A stretch of 64,000 nucleotides of DNA. Origin: Posidonia oceanica. Its lineage: Eukaryota > Streptophyta > Magnoliopsida > Alismatales > Posidoniaceae. Positions 1 to 10,315 of this stretch are shown in pieces. How positions within the stretch are numbered: position 1 is the stretch's first letter; each line of letters begins with the position of its first letter. The stretch lies in assembly GCA_037176725.1 (NCBI GenBank), contig JAZBRS010000049.1, positions 12,108,001-12,172,000 of the forward strand. Reading direction: 5' to 3'. The notes under the pieces were generated by a model. It searched no databases. It was not told where the DNA came from and saw nothing but the letters and a program-made list of their open reading frames with translations. A program made the translations under genes and the position numbers.

Positions 1-209
1 ATGTATTACCCCTGGTTTTCCTTGTCTTCCAATTCAATAGACCCGGTGGCGACTCCGATTTTGTTTTATCTTTTCTTTTCTTTTCTTTTGCCAGTGTTTC
101 CGAGTCGAGTTTCTTCCCTTGGATCTAGCCGCATATAGTGAGCCTATTTTGATCGGTGCATGCAAGCTTTGGTAACGTGCATGGACGATCAGAATTCGGG
201 ATTACTACA
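1..209 (+). mobile_element. LTR F, 3' end (truncated by window edge)
   Basis: This is the last ~200 bp of a Tat/Ogre-type LTR on the + strand. It matches the ends of the other LTRs in the window, including a block around TGGCGACTCCG at 47-57 and the terminus GGATTACTACA ending at 209. No primer-binding site follows, so it is a 3' LTR or solo LTR rather than a 5' LTR. The sequence after 209 continues as an earlier portion of another LTR (G), so F appears inserted in G. The left part lies outside the window, so its target-site duplication cannot be checked. Confidence 0.75.
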
Positions 210-702
210 CATGGCATCTTAGGCATGTAATTAAGCAAGTAAAGCATTTATAGCATGGCATAGCATCCCTCGCCCCTTGGGCCTACAGTAAAGACAAGCA
301 TTGCCTACATTCCTGCATATGTGAGCGAGAAGCCTAGAATGACCGATTCCGGGCGTATCGGGGGTGCCTAACACCTTCCCCGTGCGTAACAAGAGTCCTT
401 ACCCTTTCTCTTGGCCCGTAATGACCATTATGCCCTTATCCTAGGCACGAGTCATTTATTATTGCATAACATTACACCCATTTGCATGTTTTCATGCTTT
501 TCTTCGGTTTTCCTCGTCTCTCGATTTAATAGACTAGGTGGCGACTCCGTTTTTGCTTTATCTTTGTTTTTCCGCCTTTTTCTAGTGTTTTCGAGTCGAG
601 TTTCCTTCCTCGAATCCACCTACTATCAGCAACCTCTCATCGGTTGGTACGTGCGAGCTCTAGCAACGTGCATGGACGTGCCGATCAGACGGGATCGCTA
701 CA
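210..702 (+). mobile_element. LTR G, 3' portion
   Basis: This is a second + strand LTR end of the same superfamily. It carries the conserved block GTGCCTAACACC (about 370), the PBS-like word TGGCGACTCCG at 539-549, and a terminus GGGATCGCTACA at 691-702. It aligns with 7050-7480 of solo LTR E. No PBS follows; the next bases belong to the oppositely oriented LTR of element D. G is therefore a 3' or solo LTR inserted in D's LTR and itself interrupted by F. Confidence 0.75.
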
Positions 703-2834
703 AAAACAAAACATGCGATCTATGTGCTTAGCAGCACTGCCAGTGTTCTGAATCGGATGTGCCTCGGTTCAAAAGAACTCCAAATAGTAAGCATCATTGT
801 CCTAATGGATGCAAGTGAGAAATCAAAACATCAGAAAAAACCGTTCGATGCGAGAAGGCGACATGCGACAGGTGTTAATAAAACAGGCTAAGATTAATTA
901 AAACATCGGAAAACCATGCGATGCAGGAAGGCAGCATGTGACAGGTGTTAATAAAACAAGCTAAGCTTAATTAAAACATCAGAAAACCATGCGATGCGGG
1001 AAGGTGGCATGCGACAAGTGTTAATAAAATAGGTTAAGCTTAAGTAAAACATGCAAGAATGACTAATGCAAGTTAAAAAGCCAATATGCAATGATAATCA
1101 AAGCAGGGAAACAAAACCAAAGCGACACAAGCCACAAACAAGGTGGCAGCAAATGGCTCAGCCCACTGTCTGGAGCCTGGCCTGAGTCGCTGGTCATCAC
1201 GGCGACAGTGCATGTCGCTGCTGTGCGCTGCGACAGTGCTAGTTGTCGGTCTGACTGGTGGCCAAGGCTCCTATAGGCAAGCCAGACAGTGATCTTCATC
1301 GACTGACCAAGCCATGCAAACGGCTGTGAAACCTGCAAACAAGCATTCACACAGACAAACGGCATAACAAGGAACACATTCATGCAATCAACATGGAAAA
1401 ACGATGCCTAGGTCACGTGATATAACGGTGCAAAGTCGGGCTAGGAGACTGTGAAAATACACAATCGAGTCGCCGCTGCAAGTGGCGACACGACTGGCAG
1501 TCCCCAGGCTAGAGTTCTGCGCCAAACCACACGCTGATGGCGGTGCCTAAAATCAAACCGATGACCTTGGAAGCTTGACGGTGTTCCCAAGAATGCATGC
1601 ATATATTCATATTCAAAAACGAGGCTCTGGAAGCTTCGGAGCTTACGCACAGCTCACGGGAAGTTAGGTGAGGGTGAGACAGAGCCAAAGAAAGAAATAG
1701 AAGCAAAAACAAGCAAGCGGATGTCCCCAACCGCTTTCCTCGCCGTCGATGGCCGTCCACGACGCTGTCCGGCCACGAGGGAGGCCAGGAGCGCACGTGG
1801 AGGCACCTGGGACGCTCGCGAGTAGCGGGGGGTGTTGGTAGCTGTCCGGCGGAGCTAACAGGCCACGTCCTCAAAGGTCGAATGGCCTCACACGGGCGGC
1901 GGAGCTCGCAGGAGCCAAGGAAGAAGTATAAAATGGCGGAAATCGATGCTAAAAATGCGAGAAATAATATAGAAATGATCCACTCTCTAGGAGGAACACA
2001 ACCGAATGAAGAGGGGAGAGGTTACCTGAGCGGAGGCAGTTGTCTTCTCCAACTCCGGCGAAGTCAAACGGCGGCGAGCGGGAAGGGCTCTTGGAGGCAC
2101 GGGATGCTCAGGGAAGGGTCGCTCTCACACAAGGAAGGGATTTGGATCGCTTTGGAGGTCGATCGGGCTGTGAATTGTGTGTGAATGGGTCGGACATGTT
2201 GGAACGGTGATGGGTTGTTGAGTTTTGATCGGCAAGGTCTGTCAGGTGGCAGGGGTGTCGTCAGGCGGAAGGGACGGCGAGTAACTGCTGCTGGGTGGCA
2301 GAGGACACGAAAGTCTTCTAGAGGGGACATCAAGTAAGTGCTGTAGGTCGGAGTAAGTGGCGGAGTAAGTGTTGCAGGTCGGTGGAGGAAGGTGACAGCA
2401 CGGCGCACGCGGGAGTTCGAATCGGTCCCGAGTCATCGCTCATCATGGTGACAACGCCTGTTGCCGCTATGAAGCACGACAGCCTAGTCGCTAGTGGGAA
2501 AGGCGACAGCACCTAGTCACCGCTGTGATGGGCGACAGTGCTAGACAGGGTTTTGGGCTGCTAATGGGCTTTGGTTTATGTTTAAGGGGTCAGCACCTAG
2601 TTGTCGTTAGGACGGGCGATAGGACTGGACAGGGTTTTAGGCTGCTATTGGGCCTTGGTTTGGGTTTAAAGTTTAGGATTTGAGGTTTAGGTTTAGGTGG
2701 TTTTGGGTCAAGTTGGAGGGTTTTGGGTTGGTTTTGGTGTTGGGCTAGGCTTAGGTAAAGGTAGGGTCCGCTACTTCCAAGCACGCTTCTCCAGATGAAA
2801 TTCGCCGACTGGGCGTCAAATTGGGGTGTCTACA
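703..2834 (-). mobile_element. 3' LTR of element D (truncated)
   Basis: Read on the minus strand the LTR starts TGTAGACACCCC at 2834 and runs towards 703, where it is cut by LTR G. The segment near 720-815 matches the other minus-strand LTRs (around 22770-22850). It differs from A, B and C in its terminus (TGTAG instead of TGTTG), so it is a separate family. Small open frames inside it are compositional and have no protein-like character. A polypurine tract follows at 2835-2846, which identifies it as the 3' LTR. Confidence 0.8.
825..1045 (-). repeat. Tandem repeat of 73-76 bp inside LTR D
   Basis: Three consecutive units begin at about 825, 901 and 973, each with AAAACATC(A/G)G followed by a CATGCGATG block. 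Spacing is 72-76 bp. The array sits at the LTR position where A, B, C and E carry arrays of quite different unit length. Confidence 0.85.
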
Positions 2835-2907
2835 GATGCCCCTCCTTGAGCAAGGTCAAGCGTAGCGAGACCGTGGCTCAGGGTTGACTAGACACCCCTC
2901 CTGACGC
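2813..2907 (-). promoter_or_regulatory. Polypurine tract in a nested inverted repeat (element D)
   Basis: On the minus strand AGGAGGGGCATC (2835-2846) is the polypurine tract that primes plus-strand DNA next to the LTR start. It is enclosed by an inverted repeat: GGGGTGTCTA at 2823-2832, the LTR terminus, pairs with TAGACACCCC at 2889-2898. An outer GCGTCA (2813-2818) pairs with TGACGC (2902-2907). A second stem, CTTGAGC with GCTCAGG, lies inside the loop. The same architecture is present in B and C. Confidence 0.75.
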
Positions 2908-3270
2908 TGATGGGAGGCCAATGTTACTGTTGTCATGAGTCACTTATCTAGTGGATACACCAAAAGTCATGACTCGTTGTCGAAATGCGAATGTTAATGC
3001 AGATGCTAGTATGCGATGCTGATACGATGCTTACGCTAATGCTCATTACCCTGTACTCTGCTAGGGGAACGTGGGCGATGCATGTGTGTGTAATGTGGAT
3101 GCGAATAATGTGATGTTGTGTGCTGAGGCTCGGGACGACTCTAGCGCTGGGGTGGCACACGCTCGAGGTCGCTGGTCGATACAATGAAGGCCAGTCGAGG
3201 GTCCGAGGGGCGGCAGGGAGATATGGGAAGACAATGTGGGTGGGGTGGTGCATGCGGTGCTAAACACATA

Positions 3271-3819
3271 ATGCCAAGAAAGCGGTCCTAGCCATGCACT
3301 ACCACGGGTGTCATACTGAGCAGGGAAACTGCAAAAAGTTTTGCATTGCTGAGGATGCCACCTTAAGCAATACACGAAACCAAGGGGTTCGATTTCTAGA
3401 CATGCTATGCCGGGTGATGCGAAAATGCGGGAGATAGTGATGATTGCAGGGAGACGACAGCGCAATGAGGATGCAATGTAAATGTGATGCAATGATATGT
3501 GATGTAATGTAGTTCCAAGCAAGCAACGCTGAGAAAGCGATCCTGGCCGCGCACTACTGCAGGTGTCACACTGAGTAGGCAAATTGTAAAAAGTTTTGCA
3601 TAGTTGAGGATGCCAACTTAAGCAATACTCGAGACCAAGGGGTTTGATTTCTAAGCATGCTATGCCTAGTGATGCGAATGTGGGTGCGAATGCAATGAGG
3701 TGTATACGAATGCAATGTAATGTAACATGATGTGATGCAGTGAGATGTGATGTAATGCAGCTCCGAGCTAGCAACGCTGAGAAAGCGATCCTGGCTGTGC
3801 ACTACCGCGGGTGTCACAG
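3271..3819 (-). repeat. ~250-bp tandem repeats in the 3' region of D
   Basis: Units start near 3271, 3527 and 3774 (spacings 256 and 247 bp), marked by the word GAGAAAGCGATCCTGGC and by AAAAAGTTTTGCAT further on. The third unit is cut at 3819 by LTR E and resumes at 7533 (AGTAGGCAAACTATAAAATG), continuing to about 7640. Roughly 2.5-3 units are present. Confidence 0.85.
3815..3819. other. Target-site duplication of LTR E, left copy
   Basis: CACAG here and CACAG at 7528-7532 flank LTR E. Together with the interrupted 250-bp repeat they show insertion of one element followed by LTR-LTR recombination. Confidence 0.8.
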
Positions 3820-5502
3820 TGTTGACACCCCATTTTTTCAATTTTTGTGCTAATGGCTCTCTCTCTCTGGTGGAAAACCTAGAAAACTCACTCTCTTAAA
3901 ACCTTAGAAAACCCTAGGTCAAAAGCCTACTAATCCTCCCTTTCTTTTCTTTCTTTCTTTTTCTTCTTCTTCTCCTTCTTCTTTTCTTTCCTTTTTTTCC
4001 CAAAACCCTCACAGCCCACCAGCCCACTCCTTCCTTTCTTTTTCTTTTTTCCTTTTTTTCCCTTTTCTTCACAAGCCCAGCCCATCTCCTCCCTCCTTTC
4101 TTTTTTTCTTCTTTTTTTTTCTTTTCCCTTCTTCTTCAGCCCACTGCCAGCCCATGACCTCTTCTTTTTTCTCTTCTCTTTTTCCCTCCATCTCCTGCTG
4201 CAAAACATAGCAGCCTACAACCTTCACCATGCACGACCTCCCTAGATTCCACCGCCTTCCTCCACACTAACTTCCCACATACTTCCTCCCACAATTCGCG
4301 CTCACACAGAGCCCTATCCACGACACAATTCACTGCCATCCACTAACCACAGCTTCTGCCATCTTTGTGGTTTTCACTCAACACAAAAACCCACCTCCTT
4401 CATTTACAAGAGGCGGCAACACATTTGGAAGACATTTTCTCATTCACTCACACGCACAGCAAGAGAGACACAGGAGAGAACCCATACACAGAGCTCATCA
4501 CAGCCACCTTTTTTCCCCCAAAAGAAAACACAGACAGCCCCATGCAGCCATACACCTCCTCTCCACCTTCCTAAACTCTCCATGCAATCACAGAGAGAGC
4601 CTCGAGCCCAAGAGAGCAACACCACCAGATAAAGAAAGAAAAATACAGAGAGGACCCAATTTTGCAAATCCTTTACAGAGTGGAGCGACGGTCAATTGGC
4701 TTGCACCCAGACCTCCTTCGGATTGCCTGCAACATTCCTGGATCGCACCACGTGTCTGTTGAGTTCCTAGGTGCCTCCTCGACCTCTAGCTCTGTTGCCA
4801 AACCCAACAGAGGTCGGCAGCACGCTTCGGCCACTCACGCTGGTAATGGATGCCATTGTTAGATTCCTTGCATGCCTATTATGCTTCCTGGTCTATTTGT
4901 TTTGGATTTCGGATCTTACTTTGGGTTTTGAGCTCCACCGCGACCACCTTCTTCTCTGGCGTTGACCAGCTACTGCCGTCGCACGCCGCTGCACTCCCGG
5001 CCAGCTCTTACCCTCCAGACCATTCCCCGAGCACAGCCGGAGCTCCAGCAGCACAACCCAGCACCATTCGACCGCCGCCGCTGCCTCTAGCACCTGCTCC
5101 GCCTTCAGCCACCTCTACAACAAACCGCCGTGGTCGACAGAGCTGCTCCGCCACCGCCTCCAGCCGCTCAGACCACCGGAGCACCTGGACGCACCATCTC
5201 CAGCCTCCAAACGCTGCCGCCTGCCCTCCAGCCCGCCAGACCATCGCTGCATCACCTTCCTTCTCCGGTGCTGTGTTGTAGAGCTCGAAATCCACTGTAG
5301 AACTGTAGCATTAGGTTTTAATAAGTTTTGATTTTAAGTTTCGTTTGGAATTGAAATTTAGTCCTTAAGTTTGTTTTATTTTCTTTTCAATCCTGCATCG
5401 ATTGAAAAAATCATTTAATTTTCTTTTAGAATCATACTGCATTACATATAACTTCTACATGTTTATTTATTTGCATTTAGGTCCAATTCACATATAGCTG
5501 TG

Positions 5503-5775
5503 ATTTAAATGCAATTTTAAAACCTTATTACATTGTAATAAAGTCCAGCAAGTTTCAATTATTGCCTTTTAGTCCAGTTTGATTTGAACTGCCATTTAAA
5601 TGCAATTTTAAAACCTTATTACATTGTAATAAAGTCCTGTGAGTTTCAATTATTGTATTTAGGTCTAGTTTACTTTGAACTGTTATTTAAATGCAATTTT
5701 AAAACCTTATTACATTGTAATAAAGTCCTGTGACTTGTTTTTATTGCATTTAAGTCCTATTTGCATCCATGCATC
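5503..5775 (+). repeat. 91-bp tandem repeats with a palindrome, inside LTR E
   Basis: Three units start at 5503, 5594 and 5685 with ATTTAAATGCAATTTTAAAA. Each contains TTATTACATTGTAATAA, a near-perfect palindrome with 8-bp arms. The repeat interrupts the more degenerate TGCATTTAGGTCC-type array of the LTR. Confidence 0.85.
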
Positions 5776-6662
5776 ATTTAAGTTGCATTTTTAGCCATAT
5801 TGCATTGCTTAAAAGTCCAACAATTTTTGAAATTACATATCAGTCCTCAGTTTAAATTGTTGCTTGTTTGCATGCTTGTTTAGCTTTGCATTTTAAACTC
5901 TACATGTTTTCAAAATTGCGTATAGGTCCAAATGCTTAATTTCTTTATGCTTGCATCCTGCTTTGTATTTTAAACCCCACAGTTAGGTCTAATTGCATGT
6001 TAGTCCTAAAATCCAACTGTTGCCTGTTTACTAGTTTCTTTTGCATTGCACTTAGGCCTAGCATGTTTTCAAAACTGCATGTAGGTCCTTTTCTTGCTTT
6101 GCTGCATGCCTGTCTCTTAATTAATGTTGCATTTAGCCCATGCTGGCCTTCTACATTGCTACATTAACTTTTTATCATGCATTTGCCCTGCTGCATTGCA
6201 TTTTGCCATGATTTTGCATATACGCCCCTGTAGTTTATTTTAATTGCACTTAGGTCCTTGCATTTGCATTCTTGCATGCATAGCATCTTATGTCATTGCA
6301 TATAACTCCCTTGCATCCTTTTGAGCACTTTTAGCCTCATTGCATGTAGAACACCCTGCACTGCACACACATAGGGGCATTTTGCATTTAGACCACTTTT
6401 TCTGGCCCTTGAGCCATCTGACTTGATTCCTGAATAACTTTTGATCGGACCGTTGGATCTTCACGATCCAACTATCCTGGTCTTCTTGGTTGAATGATCT
6501 TTCATTCTAACCAAAGTTATTTCAGATTAGGCCTCAGATCCTCAAGTTATACCCACATGAATCATTGCATATCACTTATTGTCTTACCACTTGCACTGCA
6601 TGCATTGTTTTCACCATCTGTTTTCTCATGCATGTAGATTAGGGTTTTTATGCTCTAGTTTT

Positions 6663-6938
6663 GTTTCCCCTTTGCTTGTTGCACACTTGCATTGCGTGGC
6701 TTTATTCAATGTTTTGTTTCTCACTTGCATTACATGGTTTTCTGCTCCTGTTTCGTTTCCCCTTTGCTTGTTGCACACTTGCATTGCGTAGCTTTACTCA
6801 ATGTTTTGTTTCTCACTTGCATTACATGGTTTTCCGCCCTTGTTTTGTTTCCCCTTTGCTTATTGCACACTTGCATTGTGTGGTTTTATCTGAGGTTTTG
6901 TTTTCTCGCCTGCATTGCATTTAGGATAGTGATGCTTA
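6663..6938 (+). repeat. 92-bp tandem repeats inside LTR E
   Basis: Three units start at 6663, 6755 and 6847 with GTTTCCCCTTTGCTT. The array occupies the LTR position taken by the ~30-bp minisatellite in LTRs A, B and C. Confidence 0.85.
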
Positions 6939-7764
6939 CTGTCTGGAGTTCTTACAGACCAGGGCCCACCCTGTTCGAAACATTGACAGCGCTGCTGAGC
7001 ACATAAGATGCTTGTTTACTTTCCTCATGCATCACAGCAATTAGAGCAGACATTTGGGCATGTAATCACTACATGCATGGCATTTAGGCATCTAAGGCAT
7101 GCATTTGAGCATCCATAGCATGGCATAGCATTCCTCGCCCTCGGGCATGCAGTTAGGCAATCATTGCCGATAATCCTATAAATGAAAGCAAGATTAGCCA
7201 AGAAAGACCGATTTCAGGTGTGTCGGGGGTGCCTAACACCTTCCCTGCACGTAACAGGAGTCCTTACCCTTTCTTTGGACCCACAATGATCGTTTTGCCC
7301 TCATCCTTGACACAAGTCATCTTTTTTGCATAGCATTGCATTCATTTGCATGTTTTCTTGCATTTCCCTAGTTTTCCTCGTCTCCCGATTGAATAGACTA
7401 GGTGGCAACTCCGTTTTTCTTGCTTTATCTTTGTTTTCCTCCTTTGCCAATATCCGTGACACTCTCCCTCTTTTTCGCCCAATGTCAATCGATCCAACAT
7501 CGAGGTGCGGGGATAGGCATTCACACACACAGAGTAGGCAAACTATAAAATGTTTTGCGTAGCTGAGGATGCCACCTTGAGCAATATACGGAACCATGGG
7601 GATCGATTTCTAGGCATGCTATGCCAGCGGTGAGGCAAAAATGCGATGCTAGTGCAAACTCTACTGGGGACATATGCAAGGTATGTGATGGTGTGCAATT
7701 AGATGCAAAACATGTGACATAATGGTATGCAATGCAATGGGACGCTATATGACAAAATGTGATG

Positions 7765-8065
7765 ATAAGTTGACGGACTCATCACCGAATAGTTAGGGCT
7801 ATCAGCCCAAGGAGTTGATGGACTCATCACCAGATAGTTAGGGATTATCGGCTCTATGAGGAGTTAACAAACTCATCACCGGATAGTTAGGGTTATCGGC
7901 TCTATAAGGAGTTAACAAACTCATCATCAGATAGTTAGGGATTATCAGCCCTATAAGGAGTTAACGGACTCATCACTGGATAGTTAGAGCTATCGGCCCT
8001 ATGAGGATTTAACAGACTCATCACCGGATAGTTAGGGCTATCAGCTTGATGAATGGGCGGAATGT
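7765..8065 (-). repeat. Hairpin-type tandem repeats of D, first array
   Basis: About six units of roughly 50-60 bp are built around GACTCATCACCGGATAGTT, AGGG, CTATC and AGCC or GGCC. Each unit contains GATA(G)-TTAGGG-(C)TATC, a small inverted repeat. The units lie on the 3' side of the internal region, as in B and C. Confidence 0.8.
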
Positions 8066-8299
8066 AACGCGAATACCAAACCCAAGGGTGTGGCAGAGGT
8101 TTGTAGATGATCCGTGATAGTTAGAGGTGTCAGCCTGATGAGAATGGGACGATTCCAAGGGGCAGCAATGATGCCCTTGGTATCGAGGGTGATGACAGAC
8201 CAGAGAGTCTGTCAGTCAAGAGGGGTTGTGACAAGTCAAATGGCTTGTAACCACGAGTGAAAATGCAACGGGAATACCATACCTGAAGGTGCGATAGAG

Positions 8300-8710
8300 G
8301 TCCGTGGACGCTCCCGTGACAGTTAGGTGTGTCAGCTCGGATGCAGATGGGAATGTGATACGACAGGGCAGCAGAAAATATGCCCCTGGTATCAGGTGGA
8401 AGATATCAGGGGACAGCTGAAGCGCCCTTGGCATCAAGATGTAGAGAATGGAGACAAAATTGACATGCTTGCAAACTGAGTAGTTAGGGGTACCAGCCTG
8501 GTGAAGACATTTTAACAGGTGTCAACCAGGCAATTAGGGCTGCCAGCCTGATGAAGACATTTTGACGGGCGTCAACCGAACAGTTAGGGTTGCCAGCCTA
8601 TGTAGATATTTCGACGGGCGTCAACCGAGCAGTTAGGGCTATTAGCCCATGTAGACATTTTGACGAGCGTCAACTGGACAGTTAGGGCTGCCAGTTTGAT
8701 GAGGAGACGA
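8300..8710 (-). repeat. Hairpin-type tandem repeats of D, second array
   Basis: Units of about 60-65 bp contain GACGGGCGTCAACC and a short hairpin followed by AGCC. Stem variants are GACA...TGTC (8318-8333), GTA...TAC (about 8480), GGCA...TGCC (8529-8544) and less perfect forms. The array fades into unique sequence near 8710. Confidence 0.75.
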
Positions 8711-10315
8711 TGTAATGAAAGGGGCTCACTGTGCGATGTGTGCAATGCCAGTGGGGAAATGCAATGGATAGATGTGATGCGAATGTGGGGAAAAGCGAGG
8801 GATACAAGAAGGAAAGTGGGGACCCATCATGGTGGCTGTGCAATAGTCTCAGAGTGGGCATGCGATGCTATGCCACAGAGTGGCAAACGTTTGAACATGC
8901 CGGTCATCACAGACCACCCAACGCAGTGGGTGGCCAAAATTTTGAAAAGCACGGAGCCTCTGAGCAAGGGTCATGCAAAACGTCCTCGTCCTTGACTCCG
9001 ATTTTCGAAAACAGGGAGAAGGGGAAGGTAGATTATTATGCTATTATGTTTTTGGTTGCTTTGGATTCAAAGCAGTTGATTGGCGAGATGATGCTTCTAC
9101 ACTTCCTGATTTTAGGAGTTCTTGATCCTTGAGCAATGCCATGTTGATTTGTGGTTGGTGGCTCTCATTCTCACTCTTGGTTCGGGATGAGGCCTCAACT
9201 TTGCAGAGTATAGCCTTTGGCTGCATGTGGGTAGCAGAAGCATCGGATGTAGCTTCACAGTCTCCATCTTAAATCCTCAGGGATCGACTACCGCTTTTAA
9301 CGCTCTCGGATAGATATTTCTTTTCCCCTCTTGAGTGACTGAAGTTGCATCTAACCCGCTAGGGAGGTAGAGTTGTTGCTTGCACGAGGGATTGGAGCGT
9401 GCTGCTTCGCTCGAAGGGTGGGGCCACGTCCTCTTGATGATGTTTGTCGTGTATTTGGCAATGTGGTGCTTGGAATTGGAGGTTGAGGCGGCTTCGATGC
9501 TTGTCTGAGTCACTCCCCCTCATAGGCATCTTCTTTCTTCGACTTCTTTCTTCATTTTTCTTTTATGCCCAGATGCATATCATGCCCATTCTTTTTTTTT
9601 TGCTCACATGATCTCAATTTTTTTTGGATATGCATTTCTTCACCCTCTTGGAGTAGCGGTCCCTGATGAGGTATTAAGAGTTTGGCTGGTCGGCGTACAC
9701 CTTCAGCCTCTATTGTGTATACAGGCAGCCTCTGGTTATGCTCTGCTCTGCTTTGGTCCTCTCCATGTCTGGTGGACTCTCTTGATTAGATAGGTTTCAC
9801 TTTTGGAGATTCGCGCTCAGTAAGATTCTCTGTTCTGCTCTAAGTCTCACACTGTGGCCACATGCAAAGAGATGGCACTGCTTGGGTGAGTATTGCCTGA
9901 GACAGTTGATGCTTGACATCCTCTCGACGCTACTTGTTGTCCAAAGCCGGTTTTTTTGGATTATGCAAATTTTTAAGGGTTTTTGCATTTTTAGAAAAGG
10001 AACAAGCATATTTTTTGGGTTTTTTGTTTGTTTTGTAATTTTTATGGTTTTTCGCTTTTTGGAAAAACATAAAAATTGAAAACTAGCGGAAAGGGAAAAA
10101 CATGTTTTTGTAGTTTTTTGTATTTTTGATTTTTTTGATGTTTTTGGTTTTCTAGGATGCAATGAAGATGTAATGTACATGTGGGAAATGAAAATGTATG
10201 TTTTTGGGTTTTTGATGATTTTATATTTTTTATGGTTTTTCTGATAAGGTAAGAAAACACAAAACAAAACAAAAAGACAATGCAGGAAACAAAAGGGATG
10301 GTAAGAGGGACTTAC
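8711..10315 (-). other. Non-coding interior of element D
   Basis: No protein motif of pol or of the extra ORF of B and C is recognisable on either strand. The part 9940-10270 is very T-rich on the + strand. On the minus strand the gag region ends with a strong donor-like GACAGGTAAGT at about 10310-10320, so the A-rich stretch following it may be an intron remnant. Nothing else can be supported. Confidence 0.5.

Larger units (their letters stand above)
3820..7527 (+). mobile_element. Solo LTR E (3.7 kb)
   Basis: The LTR starts TGTTGACACCCC at 3820 and ends CACACA at 7527, flanked by a 5-bp duplication CACAG. No PBS or internal region is attached, so this is a solo LTR. Its order is like LTR A: pyrimidine-rich stretch (3935-4200), C-rich segment (4700-5280), AT-rich words of the type TGCATTTAGGTCC (5330-6330), a 92-bp tandem array (6663-6938), the GTGCCTAACACC block (about 7230) and TGGCAACTCCG (7403-7413, one mismatch to the PBS-like word). 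Its last ~80 bp are diverged. Predicted peptides within it are shadows of low-complexity sequence. Confidence 0.85.

Noticed and set aside
4850..5281. P/S/T-rich frame of 143 codons in LTR E resembling an extensin-like protein
   Set aside because: Low-complexity translation of a C-rich LTR segment with a counterpart in LTR A at 15915-16163; no start context or domain.
9797..10267. 156-codon K/S-rich frame on the minus strand
   Set aside because: Derived from an A-rich (minus) tract; no family resemblance, more likely intron-like or 3' non-coding DNA of element D.
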